Below the pieces are notes generated by a model, which worked only from the letters and a program-made list of their open reading frames with translations, ran no database searches and was not told the origin of the DNA. The position numbers and the translations under genes were made by a program. A DNA stretch of 10,190 nucleotides from Patescibacteria group bacterium (GTDB lineage Bacteria; Patescibacteriota; Dojkabacteria; SC72). Positions within the stretch are counted from its first letter, which is position 1; every line of letters starts with the position of its first letter. Shown here in pieces: positions 6,286-10,190 of this stretch. The stretch is taken from assembly GCA_018818345.1 (NCBI GenBank), contig JAHISI010000087.1, positions 1 to 10,190 on the forward strand. The letters are read 5' to 3'.

Positions 6286-6308
6286 GATAATTCTTTTAAA
6301 AAGAAGAT

Positions 6309-6731
6309 TTACGCCATATCCATGATCTTTTGTGCCTCAGGATTTCCTTCTTGTGCTTTAACCGTAGCTACTGCAGTAGGATCTCCAGCTTGATATCTAG
6401 TATATAGATCTTTTGCAGCCCTTGTCTCTTCTACTGTTTGTTTCAAATATTGGTACATAAGTTCTAGCTTCTTGTTCTCGTAGTTATCTCCATATGCCTT
6501 CTGAAATACCATATTTAATTGTTTTACAGCATCTTCATCATTTGTAGGTTCGGTTTGTATATTTTGTTCTAGTTCATCAAGTGTTTGATCATCAGCTTCT
6601 TTTAGATCGTCCATTGCTGTAGCAATTGCTTCTTGTGCGGCTAAGTCCAATAATTGGTTAAGCTTGTCATCTGTAAAACCGAGAGACATGAGCTCTTGCT
6701 TTACATTTTCTATTTCTACATTGTAATCCAT
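6309..6731 (-). CDS. Hypothetical acidic helical protein, 140 aa
   Basis: I do not recognise this family. The protein is strongly acidic, has no cysteines or tryptophans, no membrane segment and no signal peptide. It is predicted to be largely helical: a small helical module with MSLGFTDDKLNQLLDLAAQEAIATAM (about 15-40), an acidic linker (DEDAVK region, about 55-70), then long helices with VFQKAYGDNYENKKLELMYQYL and VEETRAAKDLYTRYQAGDP. The C-terminus is EAQKIMDMA. It lies 37 bp downstream of the 556-aa membrane protein gene on the same strand and just before the strong terminator, so the two very likely form an operon. An adaptor or chaperone-like partner for that protein is an inference from context only. 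No SD motif precedes the ATG. Confidence 0.82.
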   Translation of the reverse strand: MDYNVEIENVKQELMSLGFTDDKLNQLLDLAAQEAIATAMDDLKEADDQTLDELEQNIQTEPTNDEDAVKQLNMVFQKAYGDNYENKKLELMYQYLKQTVEETRAAKDLYTRYQAGDPTAVATVKAQEGNPEAQKIMDMA

Positions 6732-6768
6732 TGCTTGTATATGTTTAATTTATTTATCTATAATATTT

Positions 6769-8439
6769 CTATCGAATGATTCCAGTACTTCCTAGACCTG
6801 CATTTTGTCCTAAAACAGAACTACCTCCAAATTTGTTTAACAAATCAGGTAATGTCTGCGTTGGATCTACTTGTAAAGCATATCCCATTCGATGAATGTC
6901 TCCTCCTGCTGCCTGTAGATCAGAAACTTTTATGTGGTTTGCATTTAGATATTGATTTAATTTCCACCACCCAAGGTCTGATTGGCCGCCTAAAGCATTA
7001 TTGGGATTGAGTTCTCCGCCAGGGAGATTTCCAATTGGTCCTGTTGCCAAGTTTCCATTTGATGGATCTCCTGGTAGAACTACTCTTCCATCTTTTACAA
7101 GTCCGCTATCAAATGGTTGACCAGATTCGATTGGCTGATGTCCTATACTTGTTCCACCTTCTCCTCCTCTAGGATTTGGTTCTCCATTGAGGTTTGTTGG
7201 ATGATATCCAGAACCTGTTGGTCCTGAGTTCAAAAGGCCATGCCCGCCAAAGAAAGCTTTTGAAACTAAGCTTCCAGCCATATATCCAAAACCGGCTCCA
7301 CCAATAAATGCTATAGCACGATCAGTCCATTTTAAAACCTTTTCCCACTTTTCTCTCTTCTCTTTTAGTTTTGCTTTTTCAGCAGAATCTGTAGCCTTCT
7401 TCTCCATTTGGTAAAGGGAGTATGTTTGTCTTTCTCCAACCATTTTAACAACCGTTCCAATTGCACCTGCTGCTCCAAGGGTTATTGTTACAGGAAGGGC
7501 AATTGCTGCTCCTCCAAGTGCGGCTGCTGTTAATCCGACTCCACCACCAATTACTCCTGCGATTAGTAATTTTTTCTTTCGATCTCTTTCGATTCTATTT
7601 TTTTCTGCTTGTCCTTCTGCTTCAGAAGAATCGGCAGATGTTGTTTCTATACCAGATGGCGCATAATTTGGATTAAGAGGATTGTGTAATCTATCTTCTT
7701 CGTTTACTTGATCTACAAATTGTTGTGCTTTTTTATTTTGTTCTTCAATTGTTTTGTTCTTTACATCTTCTAATGGATTTAAAGGTCTTACTTTGTTTGG
7801 ATCTAGAGCTTCAGCTAATGCTGGATCTTGGTCATATGGAGTTGTTGAAGTAGATTTGCTAGCTAATTTATCTAATGTGGCTTGCATCTTATCTAATCTT
7901 TCCATTAGCTTTTTATTTTCTTTTGCTAAATCAACAATCATATCCTGTACTCCCAATGCTTTTACACCCTCTTGAGAAAGATGCTTCCCATTAAATCCAT
8001 CATTATGTTCCTTTTCATATGTTTCCATCTCTTTTTCATGTATTGTTTTCTCAGGGGAATTCTTTTCGGTTTTAACATTGTTTCTTTCTGCAGCTACAAC
8101 AACTGATGGCGTATTTGAAAATCCATTTTCCCAATTCTGTGTGACTGCTGAAATATCGGGTTTAAGATTCTCTGTATATTTATTCAAATCTACAGGATTG
8201 GAACTTAAGCCTTGTGATTCATAACTTCCTTGTATTGGTGCAATTGAAGGATCATTTATCTCATGGGTAATAGGTGGTCTCTCTCCTGACATTGCTTTTT
8301 CTAAAGCGGATTGGATGGGTGTATTTGTAGACTCTGGTTGAGTACTAGTGTTGTCCATTGGTCTTTGACCTGACATTGCAATTTCTATTGAAGATCGAAT
8401 GGGTGCATCACCACCATTGTTGTTATTCTCGGGAGTCAT
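6769..8439 (-). CDS. Modular membrane-anchored protein with N-terminal repeats, 556 aa
   Basis: I do not recognise this family. The modules in order are as follows. A Asn/Pro/Ser-rich N-terminus carries a motif repeated about every 28 residues: PIRSSIEIAMSGQRP (13-27), PIQSALEKAMSGERP (41-55) and a degenerate PIQGSYES (68-75). A hydrophilic region is followed by a likely coiled coil, DMIVDLAKENKKLMERLDKM and on (166-195). A basic patch (RDRKKK, 285-290) leads into a Gly/Ala-rich hydrophobic stretch (291-334), probably two membrane passes, then a charged loop (335-373) and a third TM (374-397). The C-terminal part is a Gly/Pro/Asn-rich linker (about 400-488) and a short helical end (489-556, with GWWKLNQYLNANHIKVSDL). 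The positive-inside rule suggests N-inside and C-outside. The gene leads a probable two-gene operon with the 140-aa protein. An envelope or surface-appendage role is a guess. Confidence 0.85.
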   Translation of the reverse strand: MTPENNNNGGDAPIRSSIEIAMSGQRPMDNTSTQPESTNTPIQSALEKAMSGERPPITHEINDPSIAPIQGSYESQGLSSNPVDLNKYTENLKPDISAVTQNWENGFSNTPSVVVAAERNNVKTEKNSPEKTIHEKEMETYEKEHNDGFNGKHLSQEGVKALGVQDMIVDLAKENKKLMERLDKMQATLDKLASKSTSTTPYDQDPALAEALDPNKVRPLNPLEDVKNKTIEEQNKKAQQFVDQVNEEDRLHNPLNPNYAPSGIETTSADSSEAEGQAEKNRIERDRKKKLLIAGVIGGGVGLTAAALGGAAIALPVTITLGAAGAIGTVVKMVGERQTYSLYQMEKKATDSAEKAKLKEKREKWEKVLKWTDRAIAFIGGAGFGYMAGSLVSKAFFGGHGLLNSGPTGSGYHPTNLNGEPNPRGGEGGTSIGHQPIESGQPFDSGLVKDGRVVLPGDPSNGNLATGPIGNLPGGELNPNNALGGQSDLGWWKLNQYLNANHIKVSDLQAAGGDIHRMGYALQVDPTQTLPDLLNKFGGSSVLGQNAGLGSTGIIR

Positions 8440-8466
8440 TGTTATTCATTTAGGTAAATTTAATGA

Positions 8467-8500
8467 CCTATTTGAACTTTAAACACAGAGTTTAAATAGG
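8467..8500. promoter_or_regulatory. 34-bp imperfect palindrome between divergent genes
   Basis: CCTATTTGAACT (8467-8478) pairs with AGTTTAAATAGG (8489-8500) across a 10-base loop. Eleven of the 12 positions are complementary, and the exception is a G-T that would wobble-pair in RNA. It lies 28 bp upstream of the minus-strand 556-aa gene and 99 bp upstream of the plus-strand glycosyltransferase-like gene. No T-run follows on either strand, so it does not look like a terminator. An operator for a dimeric regulator, or a 5'-leader hairpin on the minus-strand mRNA, fits better. Confidence 0.5.
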
Positions 8501-8559
8501 CAGATTTATATACATAAAATATATGTGAAGGGAGGGATTAAGTCAACAATATATATAGG

Positions 8560-8588
8560 TTGCAGATATACTACTAGTTAGTTATATT
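8560..8588 (+). promoter_or_regulatory. Possible promoter for the glycosyltransferase-like gene
   Basis: TTGCAG (8560-8565) and TATATT (8583-8588) are spaced by 17 bp. The -10 matches five of six consensus positions, and the -35 shares only TTG. The predicted transcript start lies about 4 nt before the ATG at 8599, leaving no room for an SD. The surrounding sequence is very rich in TATA, so the exact register is uncertain. Confidence 0.35.
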
Positions 8589-8598
8589 ATATCTATAT

Positions 8599-10190
8599 AT
8601 GAAAACATTTCTAAAGAAATACTGGTCTGTAATATTACTCATTATTATACTAATAGTTATATCTGTATTATCCTTTGTACCAGGCAAATACCTGTTATCC
8701 AATGATAACTATTCCCCAGAATTAAATCCAGGATTAACCATATTAAGATCAATCATATCTCCTGCATGGAGAAGTTACAGAGTATTAGGATTTGCATCAG
8801 ATAGTGAACAAGCAGATATATTTAGAACAGGATTGATGGGGCTGTTTAATATTGCTATGCCTTCTTCTTCTGTAGCTCAAATATTTTCTCTAACATGCCT
8901 TTGGACGGGAGTACTATCAATGGCATTTCTAACAAGAGCAATTACTAGAGATTTTGTTAAAACGAAATACTCCAATGTAATATTTCTTCTCTCGGGAATT
9001 ATATATCTGACAACACTTTGGACAGCATGGGTATTCAATTTCAATATGATGCCATACATAACCCAATATGGATTCTTGCCATTATTAATTCTTTCTCTCT
9101 ACTATCTATTCAGCGCTTGGAGTCCCAAAAGATTATTATTTGTTTTTATCTCCACATTATTATTTACAGCAACCTCCGTTATTGCGACGCTCTTCCTTGT
9201 GGATATAGTTGTTATTGTATTCTTTATGTTTTTCTTTGGATATATATTTAAGTTCAAGATAAAAAGGATTGTATATACCATTGGCATTATCTTGATTACA
9301 CAACTCTTTTGGATTCTGCCTTTTATACATTACACCTACTCTACTAGTAGCGATGTTATTAATTCTTCAACAAACAGAGCTATTACCTCAAGCACGATAG
9401 ATTTGGAAAAACAGATGATGACTTTGGAGAATTCAGCTCGTTTTTATACTAGACTGCTTGGAACTGTAGATGATCCATCACAGACTACATATATACTGCC
9501 ACAATCAAATGACTATACGAACTATGACTTCTTTAAAGTCTTAGCATTCATACCTCTATTCTTCTCCTTAAATGGCTTAGTATTTGTAATAGTGAAGAAG
9601 AAATATAGCCTCATATCTTTGTGGATTGCTTTAATTGTATTCCTTTTCCTACTAAAGAATCAGAATCCTCCATTAGGGGGAATATATATTTGGTTGCAGG
9701 ACAATATCCCAATATTTAAACAGATATTTCGTTGGGTATCTTCAAAATTATGTCAGCCATATTTAATGGTATTAACAATTACATCTGGAATAGGATTTCT
9801 CTACTTCGTCGACTATTTAGGTTCATTTTTGAAGAAAAAGGTTAAGCATATCCCAGTGATCATTCTTTCCATAGTCGTAATGGCAGGTCTTCTCGGCTTC
9901 TCCGAATATCTTTTTAGTGGGAATCTTTTCACCCAAAGAGCGACAGTGTCTATGCCAGATGAATACAAGGAATTAGCTGACTATCTAAAGGATGATACTC
10001 AAGGTCGTATATATTACGCTCCTCCTTCAAACAATGGATATTTTAGAGAGTACAATTGGGGTTTTGTAGGTTCACAATTTTTAGGATATATACTTCCGAA
10101 CCCATTGATGGATATGTCTTTGGCAATAGGATCTGATGTCGGTGAAAAAGGAATGATTAAACTTAATAATGATTTTGAGGCAGGAACGTC
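8599..10190 (+). CDS. Large multi-TM GT-C/AftD-like glycosyltransferase (3' partial)
   Basis: The frame from the ATG at 8599 stays open to the window edge (530 codons seen). After a first TM (about 10-28) comes an extracytoplasmic segment, SNDNYSPELNPGLTILRSII (34-53), then SPAWRSYRVLGFASDSEQAD. This resembles the acidic first loop and following conserved segment of large GT-C-type arabinofuranosyltransferases (AftD/DUF3367-like) and related YfhO-like proteins. About ten more hydrophobic segments follow. There is a soluble insertion (about 245-305) and an IFKQIFRWVSSKLCQPYL motif (372-389) reminiscent of the 'FR...K' segment of these families. After the last TM, MPDEYKELADYLKDDTQGRIYY (452-473) begins an extracellular domain. 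The likely role is transfer of sugars from a lipid carrier to envelope glycans outside the membrane. The assignment is by overall pattern, without an alignment. Confidence 0.8.
   Translation, partial: MKTFLKKYWSVILLIIILIVISVLSFVPGKYLLSNDNYSPELNPGLTILRSIISPAWRSYRVLGFASDSEQADIFRTGLMGLFNIAMPSSSVAQIFSLTCLWTGVLSMAFLTRAITRDFVKTKYSNVIFLLSGIIYLTTLWTAWVFNFNMMPYITQYGFLPLLILSLYYLFSAWSPKRLLFVFISTLLFTATSVIATLFLVDIVVIVFFMFFFGYIFKFKIKRIVYTIGIILITQLFWILPFIHYTYSTSSDVINSSTNRAITSSTIDLEKQMMTLENSARFYTRLLGTVDDPSQTTYILPQSNDYTNYDFFKVLAFIPLFFSLNGLVFVIVKKKYSLISLWIALIVFLFLLKNQNPPLGGIYIWLQDNIPIFKQIFRWVSSKLCQPYLMVLTITSGIGFLYFVDYLGSFLKKKVKHIPVIILSIVVMAGLLGFSEYLFSGNLFTQRATVSMPDEYKELADYLKDDTQGRIYYAPPSNNGYFREYNWGFVGSQFLGYILPNPLMDMSLAIGSDVGEKGMIKLNNDFEAGT

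Noticed and set aside
1..10190. CRISPR array or other tandem DNA repeat
   Set aside because: No regularly spaced direct repeats were seen. The only tandem signal is the protein-level repeat at the N-terminus of the 556-aa gene.

Overview
The window looks like the chromosome of an AT-rich, small-genome bacterium, most likely a Candidate Phyla Radiation (Patescibacteria) lineage. This is an inference. It rests on the AT-rich coding sequence, the scarcity of Shine-Dalgarno motifs, -10-like boxes lying 6-10 nt before several start codons, a tyrosine recombinase with two large insertions, and the mix of core recombination genes with unrecognised membrane proteins. All core families read through intact with the standard code, and no complete gene here ends in TGA.

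Left part (1-4458, all + strand). The window opens with the Lys/Glu/Pro-rich tail of an unidentified protein. Next come yebC, an unrecognised acidic 167-aa gene, and then ruvC, ruvA and ruvB. RuvA and RuvB bind and branch-migrate Holliday junctions and RuvC cuts them, so the complete RuvABC resolvasome is encoded here. The catalytic and structural signature residues of all three proteins are visible. A 9-TM protein of unknown function overlaps the end of ruvB by 8 bp and is probably translationally coupled to it.

Middle (4459-6300). A 462-bp interval without a convincing large gene holds a perfect DnaA-box 9-mer, an 11-bp inverted repeat near its two ends, small hairpins, and a possible 57-codon minus-strand ORF with a TTG start. 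It is followed by a 445-aa Xer-type tyrosine recombinase with all six catalytic residues. A strong hairpin terminator then separates it from convergent genes.

Right part (6300-10190). Two minus-strand genes, probably co-transcribed, encode a 556-aa membrane-anchored modular protein with N-terminal repeats and a 140-aa acidic helical protein. Neither is recognised. Divergent from them, after a 159-bp spacer with a 34-bp imperfect palindrome, starts a large multi-TM protein. It resembles AftD/GT-C-like envelope glycosyltransferases and runs off the window end.

The items most worth attention are the recurring near-leaderless promoter geometry, the minus-strand unknown gene pair, the enlarged Xer protein, and the gene-poor interval with the DnaA box.
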